Source: Pseudomonas bohemica (GTDB taxonomy: Bacteria > Pseudomonadota > Gammaproteobacteria > Pseudomonadales > Pseudomonadaceae). Taken from it: a DNA stretch of 64,000 nt. The notes under the pieces were generated by a model. The model saw nothing but the letters and a program-made list of their open reading frames with translations. It had not been told where the DNA came from and did no database searches. Below, in pieces: positions 43,304 through 50,954 of the stretch (position 1 is the first letter of the stretch; each line of letters begins with the position of its first letter). The stretch lies in contig NZ_NKHL01000118.1 in assembly GCF_002934685.1 (NCBI RefSeq), positions 242,438 through 306,437 on the forward strand, read 5' to 3'. A program made the position numbers and the translations under genes.

Positions 43304-44608
43304 GTGATCCGAAAATTATTTGTCTTGCTGGAAACAGGTGTGGTTCTGGCGGGGCTGTTACTGGGTCTGGCCGTCTGGCAACAGAACAGAGCGCTGCAAC
43401 AACCCCTTAAGCTGACTCAAGAGCAATTGCTTGACGTGCCATCGGGCGCGTCGCCTACCGGAGTACTCAGCCGCCTGCAGGCCGATGGCGTAATCAGGGA
43501 TGCGTTCTGGCTGCGCTTGTACTGGCGCTTCAACCTGTCCGGCCAATCCCTGCACAGCGGTGAATACCGCATGACGCCGGGGATGAACGCCATTTCGCTG
43601 CTGGGGCTGTGGGAAAAAGGCGAGGTCGTGCAATACAGCCTGACCCTGGTGGAAGGCTGGAATTTCCGTCAGGTCCGCGCGGCGCTGGGCAAGCAGGCGA
43701 AGCTGGAGCAAACCCTCGGCAACCTTAGCGACAGCGAGCTGATGGCAAGGATTGGCCATCCGAACGTCTTCCCCGAAGGACGCTTCTTCCCCGATACCTA
43801 TCGCTACGTACGTGGCATGACCGACGTCGAATTGCTCAAGCAGGCGTACAACCGTCTTGATGAGGTACTGCAGGAAGAATGGGACAAACGCGCCGCGGAT
43901 GTGCCTTATGTCGACCCCTATCAGGCGCTGATCATGGCCTCGCTGGTGGAAAAGGAAACCGGCGTGCCCCAGGAGCGCGGGCAGATTGCGGGGGTCTTCG
44001 TGCGGCGCCTGCAGCAGGGCATGTTGCTGCAGACCGATCCTACCGTCATTTACGGTCTCGGCGAGCGCTACAACGGCAAGATCACGCGCGCGTTCCTGAA
44101 AGAAGCCACGCCTTACAACACCTATGTAATCTCCGGGCTGCCGCCGACGCCGATTGCCATGGTCGGGCGTGAAGCCATTCATGCGGCGATGAATCCAGTG
44201 CCGGGCACCAGCCTGTATTTCGTCGCCCGTGGTGATGGCAGTCACGTGTTCTCTGCCGATCTCGATGCGCACAATGCGGCGGTCAAGGAATTCCAACTCA
44301 AACGCCGGGCCGATTACCGCTCAAGTCCCGCGCCCATCGTATTGCCGACGCCGGGGGTCGATCCAGTCCCGACGGCAGAAAAGCCTGCGTCGGAGCCGGC
44401 GCCCGCATCTGTGCCTCAGGTGCCGTTGCCCGAGCGGAAATCACCGGAGCAGAATGCTTCCGAGCCGAAAAAGCCTGAGCCATCGGACGCTGAACAACCG
44501 GGTACGGCAAAGCCTGACACTACCAAGCCTGCCCCTGAAAAAGCAGGCGCCGAGCCATCGACCGAGGCCAGTGGCGAGGCCGAGAAGGACGAATCAAGTC
44601 CGCAATGA
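43304..44608 (+). CDS. mltG: Endolytic peptidoglycan transglycosylase MltG
   Basis: A 434-aa inner-membrane lytic transglycosylase that ends nascent glycan strands. One N-terminal membrane segment, then the YceG domain with the catalytic Glu in 'MASLVEKETGVP' near residue 214 and the conserved 'PTPIAMVGREAIHAAMNP'. The last roughly 100 residues are a Pro/Glu/Lys/Ala-rich tail, longer than in many relatives. The start is GTG. In Pseudomonas tmk and holB normally follow directly; here they do not. Confidence 0.94.
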   Translation: MIRKLFVLLETGVVLAGLLLGLAVWQQNRALQQPLKLTQEQLLDVPSGASPTGVLSRLQADGVIRDAFWLRLYWRFNLSGQSLHSGEYRMTPGMNAISLLGLWEKGEVVQYSLTLVEGWNFRQVRAALGKQAKLEQTLGNLSDSELMARIGHPNVFPEGRFFPDTYRYVRGMTDVELLKQAYNRLDEVLQEEWDKRAADVPYVDPYQALIMASLVEKETGVPQERGQIAGVFVRRLQQGMLLQTDPTVIYGLGERYNGKITRAFLKEATPYNTYVISGLPPTPIAMVGREAIHAAMNPVPGTSLYFVARGDGSHVFSADLDAHNAAVKEFQLKRRADYRSSPAPIVLPTPGVDPVPTAEKPASEPAPASVPQVPLPERKSPEQNASEPKKPEPSDAEQPGTAKPDTTKPAPEKAGAEPSTEASGEAEKDESSPQ

Positions 44609-44829
44609 GTCTGATGAAGGACCGGGCTCCTTCACGTTTAGGTTTTCTCTCATACTGCTCGTCCGTGTCCCGTTTACCAAGCCTCCATCCGGTCCGACTG
44701 TTTTCAACAGAATCGGCCGGAATCAGACAGTGGTGGCAGACGTCGGTGTCGTATGACAACTGCTGCGCCATAGTGGGGGCGATACCATGTTAACGTCGCA
44801 CGCCCGCTCACGAGTCGTCGCTGTATTGG
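44609..44829. other. Junction region after mltG; tmk absent
   Basis: A 221-bp stretch between mltG and the convergent activator gene. A short ORF (44605-44793) overlaps the mltG stop, but its product does not resemble thymidylate kinase or any protein I recognise. This is the apparent left boundary of the accessory organosulfur island. No attachment-site repeat or insertion-sequence end is visible. Confidence 0.6.
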
Positions 44830-45927
44830 CTATAACTTCAGAGTTCCATGGCTGGCGCTGCGTGGTGATTGAGCAATCTCGCCGATTTTCTCCAGCCGGG
44901 CGCGGACGATATTACGGCTGATGCCCAGCACCCGGCCGGTTTGCAATTGGTTGCCGTGGCAATAGCGATAAGCCTCGCGAAAAACGGTTTCTTCTATGTG
45001 ATCGTAAAGATTTGGCAAGTTCTGCTCGAACAAACGGTTCAGGGCGTCTTGCAGGCTGTTCGACGACGATTCGTCGGGCAGCGCAGGGTAGGCCGGTGGC
45101 GCGGAGATTTGCGAGACAGGACTGCGCATGTCGACCACGTGCAGGTCTTCCGGCTGTACACGCTGATTGCGGCAGACCAATAGGGCGTGATGAATAGAGT
45201 TTTCAAGTTCGCGAATATTGCCCGGCCAACTGTGGGAGAGCAACTTGCGCTCGGCTTCCGGGCTGAGCGTGGCGCGAGTGTAGCCGAGGCGTTGGCAGTG
45301 TTCCTCGATGAAAAACTCTGCGAGCGGCAATATATCGCCTGGCCGTTCGCGCAGTGAGGGCAGGCGCAGGGTCGCTACATGCAATCGGTAGAACAGGTCC
45401 TGCCGGAAGTTACCAGCCACGACTGCATCGGCCAGGTTGACGTTCGTGGCGGCCACCAGCCGCACATTAATCGGAATAGGCGTCCGGGAACCTAGCCGAA
45501 CAACTTCGCGCTCCTGTAGTACGCGCAGCATCTTGACCTGCATGCTTAACGGCAGGTCGCCAATCTCATCGAGAAACAACGTGCCGCCTCGCGCCGCTTC
45601 GAACCAGCCTGCCTTGCTACTGGTTGCACCGGTGAAAGCGCCTTTCTCATGGCCGAATAACTCACTTTCGACTAGCGATTCAGCGAACGCACCGCAGTTC
45701 ACCGCCACGAACGGTTCGTTACGGCGGTTGCTGAGGCCGTGAATATGCCTGGCGACCAGTTCTTTGCCTGTCCCTGTTTCGCCCATGATCAGCGTATTGG
45801 CTTCGCTGGGGGCCAACCGTTCGATGCGGTTAAGTAACTCCACTGAACGTGGGTCCTTAAAGACAAGTACCGTGGCCCTTACTGACTTTGTCAGTTCACG
45901 AGCGTGGGGGTGAGTGATCAGTGACAT
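44830..45927 (-). CDS. sfnR: SfnR-like sigma-54-dependent activator
   Basis: A 365-aa enhancer-binding protein lacking an N-terminal sensory domain, as reported for SfnR of P. putida. The AAA+ domain starts by residue 25, with Walker A 'GETGTGKE' (49-56), the sigma-54 contact motif 'GAFTGA' (96-101) and Walker B 'GGTLFLDE' (114-121). The C terminus has a Fis-type helix-turn-helix ('TGRVLGISRNIVRARLEKI'). SfnR activates organosulfur genes under sulfate limitation. No sigma-54 promoter is seen in its own upstream gap (45928-46155, otherwise featureless), so its level is probably set by another regulator. It is the likely activator of the -24/-12 promoters described in this island. Confidence 0.93.
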   Translation of the reverse strand: MSLITHPHARELTKSVRATVLVFKDPRSVELLNRIERLAPSEANTLIMGETGTGKELVARHIHGLSNRRNEPFVAVNCGAFAESLVESELFGHEKGAFTGATSSKAGWFEAARGGTLFLDEIGDLPLSMQVKMLRVLQEREVVRLGSRTPIPINVRLVAATNVNLADAVVAGNFRQDLFYRLHVATLRLPSLRERPGDILPLAEFFIEEHCQRLGYTRATLSPEAERKLLSHSWPGNIRELENSIHHALLVCRNQRVQPEDLHVVDMRSPVSQISAPPAYPALPDESSSNSLQDALNRLFEQNLPNLYDHIEETVFREAYRYCHGNQLQTGRVLGISRNIVRARLEKIGEIAQSPRSASHGTLKL

Positions 45928-46155
45928 GATGAGTTCCCGAAGCTAAAGCGCAGAGGAATCATGCACGAATTCAAGTTAGATAAAAAACTTCTTAATTGGC
46001 ATGTGCATAGTTCGTAAGTGAATATCGATGGTGTTGTTTCGATGTTGCCTCGCCAACAGTTAGTATTCCCCGCCCACGCAGTGTTGGCAGCCATTAAAAA
46101 TTGATTAAAAGCCAAATAAGGTAACGCCTTTTTAGTTACTTTAACGTTGTTATGT

Positions 46156-46962
46156 TTATTTATCGGCATCGCTCCCAGCGAGTTCCGTCAGTAATATTTC
46201 TTTCAGTTCCTGGAGCCGTGGTGCGTGGCGTTCTCTCGGATGGGGCAGATCAACATCGATTTCATACTTTATTCGCCCGGGCCGTGCGTCCATGACGATC
46301 ACCCTGTCCCCCAGGTAAAGTGCCTCCTCGACGTCGTGCGTCACCATGATCATCGTGCTGCGGTGCTGGACCCATATTCGCTGCAGCTCCCTTTGCATGC
46401 TGATCCGCGTCAGCGCGTCCAGAGCACCGAAAGGCTCGTCAAGCAACAGCAACTTAGGCTGAGTGATCAAGGCACGGGCGATAGCGGCGCGTTGTGCCAT
46501 ACCGCCAGACAGTTGATGGGGGTAGGCGTTCTCAAAGCCTTGCAGGTTGACCAGGCGGATGTGCTCGGCAACACGCAGGGCCTTTTCCTGCCGGGTCAGG
46601 GGCGAACGCTTCAAGGCAATGGCGATGTTTTGCGCCACCGTTTTCCAGGGGAACAACCGATGGTCCTGAAACACGATGCCGCGTTCCAGGCTGGTGGTTG
46701 TGATGGCCTTGCCATCCAGTTGCATGTCGCCGCTGTAGTCGCTTTCAAGTCCTGCGATCAGACGCAGCAACGAGGACTTTCCGCACCCGCTAGCGCCGAC
46801 GATGCTGACGAATTCCCCCGGCTTGACGCGAAGGTCGATCCCTTTGAGCACTTCCATCGGCTGGCCGTCGAGCAGGTAGTGTTTGCTCAATTCACGGATT
46901 TGCAGCGCACCGGGTGAGTGTGAGGTGGATGCCAGCCAACGCTGGTCGAGTGATGCATTCAT
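46156..46962 (-). CDS. ssuB: SsuB-like ABC transporter ATP-binding protein
   Basis: A 268-aa ABC ATPase of the nitrate/sulfonate/taurine importer class. Walker A 'GASGCGKSSLLRLIAG', signature 'LSGGMAQRAAIARAL' and Walker B 'LLLLDEPFGALD' are complete. It is the last gene of a five-gene operon with two permeases and two DszB-like proteins. It would energise uptake of an organosulfur compound. Confidence 0.93.
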   Translation of the reverse strand: MNASLDQRWLASTSHSPGALQIRELSKHYLLDGQPMEVLKGIDLRVKPGEFVSIVGASGCGKSSLLRLIAGLESDYSGDMQLDGKAITTTSLERGIVFQDHRLFPWKTVAQNIAIALKRSPLTRQEKALRVAEHIRLVNLQGFENAYPHQLSGGMAQRAAIARALITQPKLLLLDEPFGALDALTRISMQRELQRIWVQHRSTMIMVTHDVEEALYLGDRVIVMDARPGRIKYEIDVDLPHPRERHAPRLQELKEILLTELAGSDADK

Positions 46963-46979
46963 GGTCTATTTCGTCCTGG

Positions 46980-47747
46980 TCAAATGTCGCGCCAGCGCAG
47001 CAGGTGCCGGGTGAGGCGCGAAAATAACTGGTTCATCGCGTATCCCATGAGGCCAATGCAAACGACGCCGATCACGACGATCTCCATGCGTGCTCCCGCT
47101 TCGGCATTCATCATGAGATTGCCCAGTCCTGAGCCTGTGGACAGGAATAATTCGCTGCCCACCGAACTGACCCATGCAAACGCCAGCGCATGCAATATCC
47201 CGTTGGCGATCGACCGTAACGCGCCAGGAAGCAAGACCTGGGTGAATACCTGCCAGGTATTCCATTCCAGGACCCTGGCGACTTCACGGTAACGCCGATC
47301 GATGTGAGTGAAGCCCTCGAACGTGTTCAGGGTCATGGGGTAAAAGGCCGCCAGGCTGACGATCAATAATTTGGCACCTTCCTGGCTGCCAAACCACAGG
47401 GCGATCAGCGGAATCAGCCCAAGTATCGGGACCTGACGCAGCATGTGATAAAGCGGCGCGAGCAGGCGCTCTGCAATCGCGGAGAGCGCCATGGCTGCGC
47501 CCACCAGCAGCCCGGCGATCACGCCGATCAGCAGGCCTATACACGTGCGCTGCAGGCTGGCCAAGGTGCTGATAAGCAGGTCGCCATTGCGAATGAGCTC
47601 AGTCAGGCCCTGGCCGATGACACTCAGCGGCACGAAAGCGTAGGCCTGCGAAGCGCCCTGATGCGAAGCGACCTCCCATGCGGCGACCAACAGCGCGGGC
47701 AGTAGCAGCCCACGGGCCCGGCGTGCATGAGATAACAAGTTATTCAT
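46980..47747 (-). CDS. SsuC-like ABC transporter permease (second)
   Basis: A 255-aa inner-membrane permease with about six hydrophobic segments and the family's EAA-type loop ('REVARVLEWNTWQVFTQVLLPGALRSIANGI'). It starts 3 nt after the stop of the first permease gene. Two different permease genes imply a heterodimeric channel, similar in idea to the fused double permease of the sulfate-ester importer AtsB. Confidence 0.9.
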   Translation of the reverse strand: MNNLLSHARRARGLLLPALLVAAWEVASHQGASQAYAFVPLSVIGQGLTELIRNGDLLISTLASLQRTCIGLLIGVIAGLLVGAAMALSAIAERLLAPLYHMLRQVPILGLIPLIALWFGSQEGAKLLIVSLAAFYPMTLNTFEGFTHIDRRYREVARVLEWNTWQVFTQVLLPGALRSIANGILHALAFAWVSSVGSELFLSTGSGLGNLMMNAEAGARMEIVVIGVVCIGLMGYAMNQLFSRLTRHLLRWRDI

Positions 47748-47750
47748 GCG

Positions 47751-48554
47751 TTACTCCTTAATGGCCTTCCAGCGAAACAGACGGCGTTCCAGCAAGCGCA
47801 GGCTGCTGTCCAGCACGAAACCGATCAGGCCGATAGTGATGACGCCGACCATCACCACATCGATGCGCATCATCTGTCGACCCATCTCGATCATCTGGCC
47901 CAATCCGCTGTCGGCAGCCAGCAATTCGGCGGCCACCAGAACCATCCACGCGCGTGTCAGGCCGACGCGCAAACCGGTCAGAATGGGGGGTGCAGCGGCG
48001 GGGAAGACGACGTCCAGCAGCAGGGAATACCTGGGCAACCGATAAAGCCTGGCGACCTCGAAGTGGCTGCGGGGAATTGCCTTGATACCCTCGCTGGTCG
48101 CGAGTGCCACCGGGAAAAACACCGCTTTGGTGACCAACAGGACCTTGAACGTTTCCTCTACACCGAAGACCAGGATGAACATCGGAATGAGAGCAATCGA
48201 CGGCACTTGCCGCAGGACATGGAACATCGGCGCGCAGTAGACCTCGACGGTTTTGCTAAGGGCCAGTGCGGCGCCAAACAGCAGCCCGCCGCTGGCGCCC
48301 AGGACAAAACCGCTGGCCAGTCGGCGCAGGCTGAACGCTGCCCCCTCGAGCAGTTCGCCACTGTGCAGCAGATCCTTGAAGGTATGCCAGACGTCCGCGG
48401 GAGGAATCAGCAACTGCGCTGAGTAATGCCCCGAAGCCGCCACCAATGCCCAGGTTGCGAGTAACAGCAGCGGCGAGATCAACCAGGTCAACGCCAGCAT
48501 GCGGTGCCCAACGGACACCCTGGAGCCGATTACGGCAGAGGCTGTGCTGATCAT
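47751..48554 (-). CDS. SsuC-like ABC transporter permease (first)
   Basis: A 267-aa inner-membrane permease with about six membrane segments and the cytoplasmic loop 'FEVARLYRLPRYSLLLDVVFPAAAPPILTGL'. The ATG at 48554 overlaps the stop of the upstream DszB-like gene by one base (TGATG), so transporter and desulfinase-like protein are made together. A TTG one codon earlier is also possible. Confidence 0.9.
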   Translation of the reverse strand: MISTASAVIGSRVSVGHRMLALTWLISPLLLLATWALVAASGHYSAQLLIPPADVWHTFKDLLHSGELLEGAAFSLRRLASGFVLGASGGLLFGAALALSKTVEVYCAPMFHVLRQVPSIALIPMFILVFGVEETFKVLLVTKAVFFPVALATSEGIKAIPRSHFEVARLYRLPRYSLLLDVVFPAAAPPILTGLRVGLTRAWMVLVAAELLAADSGLGQMIEMGRQMMRIDVVMVGVITIGLIGFVLDSSLRLLERRLFRWKAIKE

Positions 48555-49609
48555 CAAATGGCCAGCCTGGTTTTACCGAGCACCGCAGCCAGCGGGCGCG
48601 GGTCAACCCATTCGCGGACGTCGAACGCCTGCTCGATGAAATGGTGTCGTTCCAGGAAGTTGGTCAGGTCCTGCAAGGCGAGCAACGATTGTTCTTCCAG
48701 GCGAGTGACCAGGCGTCGATGAGCATCTTCACCGTAGGCGGCGGCTACCCAATACTCACTGGTGTTCAGTTCCCGGGCGAGAAAGCGCCGGGTTTCGTCA
48801 GCGTGGCTCCAGGCCCATTGCTCTGCACGCAACACGGTTTCGACGATCAGCGCTGCGGCATCGAAGTGCTCATCGAGCATGTGCTGGTCCACGGTGAGGG
48901 TGCGCGGTGTACCGATGTTGCTGCGTACCATCGGATCAGGGTGCGACCCGGTGTCGATCAATACATGCAGGCCGAACTCGTCGGCCAATTGCACCGCGTG
49001 CGCGCCCTTGGCGAAGATGGCATCGATGTCGCCGCGCAACAGGCCAATCAGCTCATTGTTGCGTCGCCGTTCGTTGTTGCGATTGAGCGCGATCTGCGCG
49101 CCAAAGACATGCCGGATGGGCTCATCGCTGTGGGTGCCGCCGTAGGGGTAGTCGACCAGCTCGACGTCATTAAGGCTCAGGCCCTCCAGCCGCATCGCGT
49201 TTTCCAGCGCCCGCAAGGCCTGCGCACGCCCGAAATCGATTTGCACGTTGGCCCATTTGGGGATCCCGAAGCGTCGATCACGCAGGTCGCGGACATGTTT
49301 GAGACCGCTTTCGGGGGGGGTCAGGATCAGCTGAACTTCGTCACTCCAGGACAGACCCAGCACCCTCGTGTTCTTGCCATTGGCTCGGGCCCAGATGGCC
49401 GGGGTGTTGCCCCCGTGCCGCACGGAGTTATCCAGGTGATGGTCGAAGTGGGCTTCACGGGTTCCGCGATCGGAGGACTCGCGCAGCCCTTGTATGTTGG
49501 TGCCGTACGGGCGAAACGCCTCTGCCAGTCGACCAGACTCTACAGCGATGCCCAGGCCGGTGGGCACTGGGCTGTGGGTGTACCAGAGCGTTTCAAGGGG
49601 TTTACTCAT
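48554..49609 (-). CDS. DszB-like protein with Ser at the catalytic Cys position
   Basis: A 351-aa cytoplasmic protein with no signal peptide, clearly paralogous to the upstream gene. It resembles the desulfinase DszB. The N-terminal motif reads 'YTHSPVPTGLG' with Ser13 (AGC codon) where DszB has catalytic Cys27. His54 ('AHFDHHLDN') and Arg64 ('VRHGGNTPA') keep the spacing of DszB His60 and Arg70. DszB shares the periplasmic-binding-protein fold, so automated annotation may call this an ABC substrate-binding protein. The Ser suggests loss of desulfinase chemistry, a different reaction, or a role as sensor or partner. Confidence 0.75.
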   Translation of the reverse strand: MSKPLETLWYTHSPVPTGLGIAVESGRLAEAFRPYGTNIQGLRESSDRGTREAHFDHHLDNSVRHGGNTPAIWARANGKNTRVLGLSWSDEVQLILTPPESGLKHVRDLRDRRFGIPKWANVQIDFGRAQALRALENAMRLEGLSLNDVELVDYPYGGTHSDEPIRHVFGAQIALNRNNERRRNNELIGLLRGDIDAIFAKGAHAVQLADEFGLHVLIDTGSHPDPMVRSNIGTPRTLTVDQHMLDEHFDAAALIVETVLRAEQWAWSHADETRRFLARELNTSEYWVAAAYGEDAHRRLVTRLEEQSLLALQDLTNFLERHHFIEQAFDVREWVDPRPLAAVLGKTRLAI

Positions 49610-49678
49610 GCAAGCAATCCAGACGTTTCATCACGCTAATGTAAGTCGGGCAGGTTGATGGCCCCTGCCCGTTGCAGG

Positions 49679-50734
49679 TCAGCTGGCGCGGGTCGCGACT
49701 GCGCTGCGCAAGGCCTCTTGCGGCCGCGTGTCTATCCAGTCGCTGGCGTTGAAGCGCTCAGGTATGAAGCCCCAGCGATGCAGGAACTCGGTGAAATCCT
49801 GGATGGCGTTGACCGAACGGCTATCCAGATTAGTCCGCAGGCGTTGATGCGCGTCCTCTCCATAGGCGGCCGTGACCCAGAATTCGCTGCTGTTGGTTTC
49901 GTGTGCCAGGAAGCGTCGGGTGTCCTCCGGATGCGTCCATGCCCACTCCTCCGCGCGTACCACTGAGGACAGGATCGCGACCGCAGTATCGAAATGCTCG
50001 TCGAGCAAATGGCTGTCGACGCTGAGGGTACGCGGCGTGCCGTTGTTGGAGCGGATCAGCGGCTCTGGATGCGAGCCCGTGTCGATGACGGTGTGCAGGC
50101 CGAACTGATGAGCCAACTGTGCGGCGTGTGCCCCTTTGAGGAAGATCGCGTCCACCTCACCGCGCAGCAGCCCGACCAGCTCGGCGTTCTGGCCACCGCT
50201 GCGGCGGCCCCCGAAATTGGCGATGCCGTTGACGACGTGGGTGGCCTCGTCGCTGAATGTGCCGCCGTACAGGTAGTCCACACGCTCTACGTCCGAGACC
50301 TCCAGCCCTTCCAGCTTCAAGGCGTTTTCCAGCCCCCGCAGTGCTTGCGCGCGGGTAAAGTCGATCTGTGCGTTGGCCCAGTGCGGCAGGCCAAAGCGGC
50401 GTCCCTTCAGATCCTTGACGGTTTTGATGCCGCTGGTGGGCAACGTCAGGATCAATTGAACTTCATCGGCCCAGGACAAGCCGATTACTCGTGTATCGCG
50501 CCCGCTGGCTTTCGCCCAGATGGCCGGGATGTTTCCGCCGTGGCGGACCGAATTCTTGAGTGTGTGATCGAAGTGCGATTCGCGAACGGATTGCTCATCC
50601 GAATCACGCAATGACTGGATGCGCGTCCCCTGACTGTCGAGTACCGACTCGAGCCAGCCTTTCTGGACGGCGATACCCAGGCCGGTTGGAACCGGGCAGC
50701 GGGTATACCAGAGCGTTTCAAGTTGTTTGGACAT
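49679..50734 (-). CDS. DszB-like sulfinate desulfinase candidate
   Basis: A 351-aa protein without a signal peptide. The start at 50734 begins 'MSKQLETLWYTRCPVP'; an in-frame ATG at 50821 lies inside the sigma-54 promoter and is rejected. The motif 'YTRCPVPTGLG' (Cys13) parallels 'YSNCPVPNAL' around catalytic Cys27 of DszB (2'-hydroxybiphenyl-2-sulfinate desulfinase). His54 ('SHFDHTLKN') and Arg64 ('VRHGGNIPA') are 10 residues apart, as are His60 and Arg70 of DszB. 'GEVDAIFLKGAHAAQLA' matches a later DszB segment. It is the first gene of the five-gene operon and probably releases sulfite from a sulfinate. A cytoplasmic binding-protein-like role is the alternative. Confidence 0.78.
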   Translation of the reverse strand: MSKQLETLWYTRCPVPTGLGIAVQKGWLESVLDSQGTRIQSLRDSDEQSVRESHFDHTLKNSVRHGGNIPAIWAKASGRDTRVIGLSWADEVQLILTLPTSGIKTVKDLKGRRFGLPHWANAQIDFTRAQALRGLENALKLEGLEVSDVERVDYLYGGTFSDEATHVVNGIANFGGRRSGGQNAELVGLLRGEVDAIFLKGAHAAQLAHQFGLHTVIDTGSHPEPLIRSNNGTPRTLSVDSHLLDEHFDTAVAILSSVVRAEEWAWTHPEDTRRFLAHETNSSEFWVTAAYGEDAHQRLRTNLDSRSVNAIQDFTEFLHRWGFIPERFNASDWIDTRPQEALRSAVATRAS

Positions 50735-50809
50735 TGTCGAGTGTTCTCCAGGTGATCCGAGGTCCGAAGGTGGATGGCGGCGCCGTGAACGCTGCCGATA
50801 AAGCCTAAT

Positions 50810-50825
50810 TGCAACCGCCATGCCA
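50810..50825 (-). promoter_or_regulatory. Sigma-54 (-24/-12) promoter of the DszB-like/ABC operon
   Basis: On the minus strand the sequence is TGGCATGGCGGTTGCA, matching the consensus TGGCAC-N5-TTGCA with exact GG-N10-GC spacing. It lies about 75 bp before the start of the DszB-like gene at 50734. Activator-type palindromes lie about 75-115 bp further upstream. Confidence 0.85.
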
Positions 50826-50898
50826 CGCTGTTCGAACCCTGGGCCTGGCCCGTGATTGCTGGGTGGCTCGATGTGGTGGCGGTCTCTGTCGCAGGCCG

Positions 50899-50927
50899 TT
50901 GCTGCTGTGGCAGCAAACGATCAGCAA
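50899..50927. promoter_or_regulatory. Probable upstream activator site
   Basis: A perfect palindrome TTGCTGCTGTGGCAGCAA (7-4-7, 50899-50916) overlaps the element GGCAGCAAACGATCAGCAA (50909-50927). The latter recurs with two mismatches at 52278-52296. Further CAGCAA copies lie at 50942. The position about 90 bp upstream of a -24/-12 promoter is typical for an enhancer-binding protein such as SfnR. Confidence 0.65.
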
Positions 50928-50954
50928 TCGGGTTGTGTGGTCAGCAACACTCTG

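Noticed and set aside
44605..44793. 62-aa ORF overlapping the mltG stop as a tmk remnant
   Set aside because: No P-loop or other thymidylate kinase feature; the product is not recognisable.
45918..46169. 83-aa ORF between the activator and ssuB
   Set aside because: Lies in an AT-rich promoter gap, overlaps both neighbours and has no recognisable features.
50846..50860. TGGCCCGTGATTGCT as a plus-strand sigma-54 promoter
   Set aside because: The GG to GC spacing is 9 instead of 10 and no gene lies downstream on that strand.
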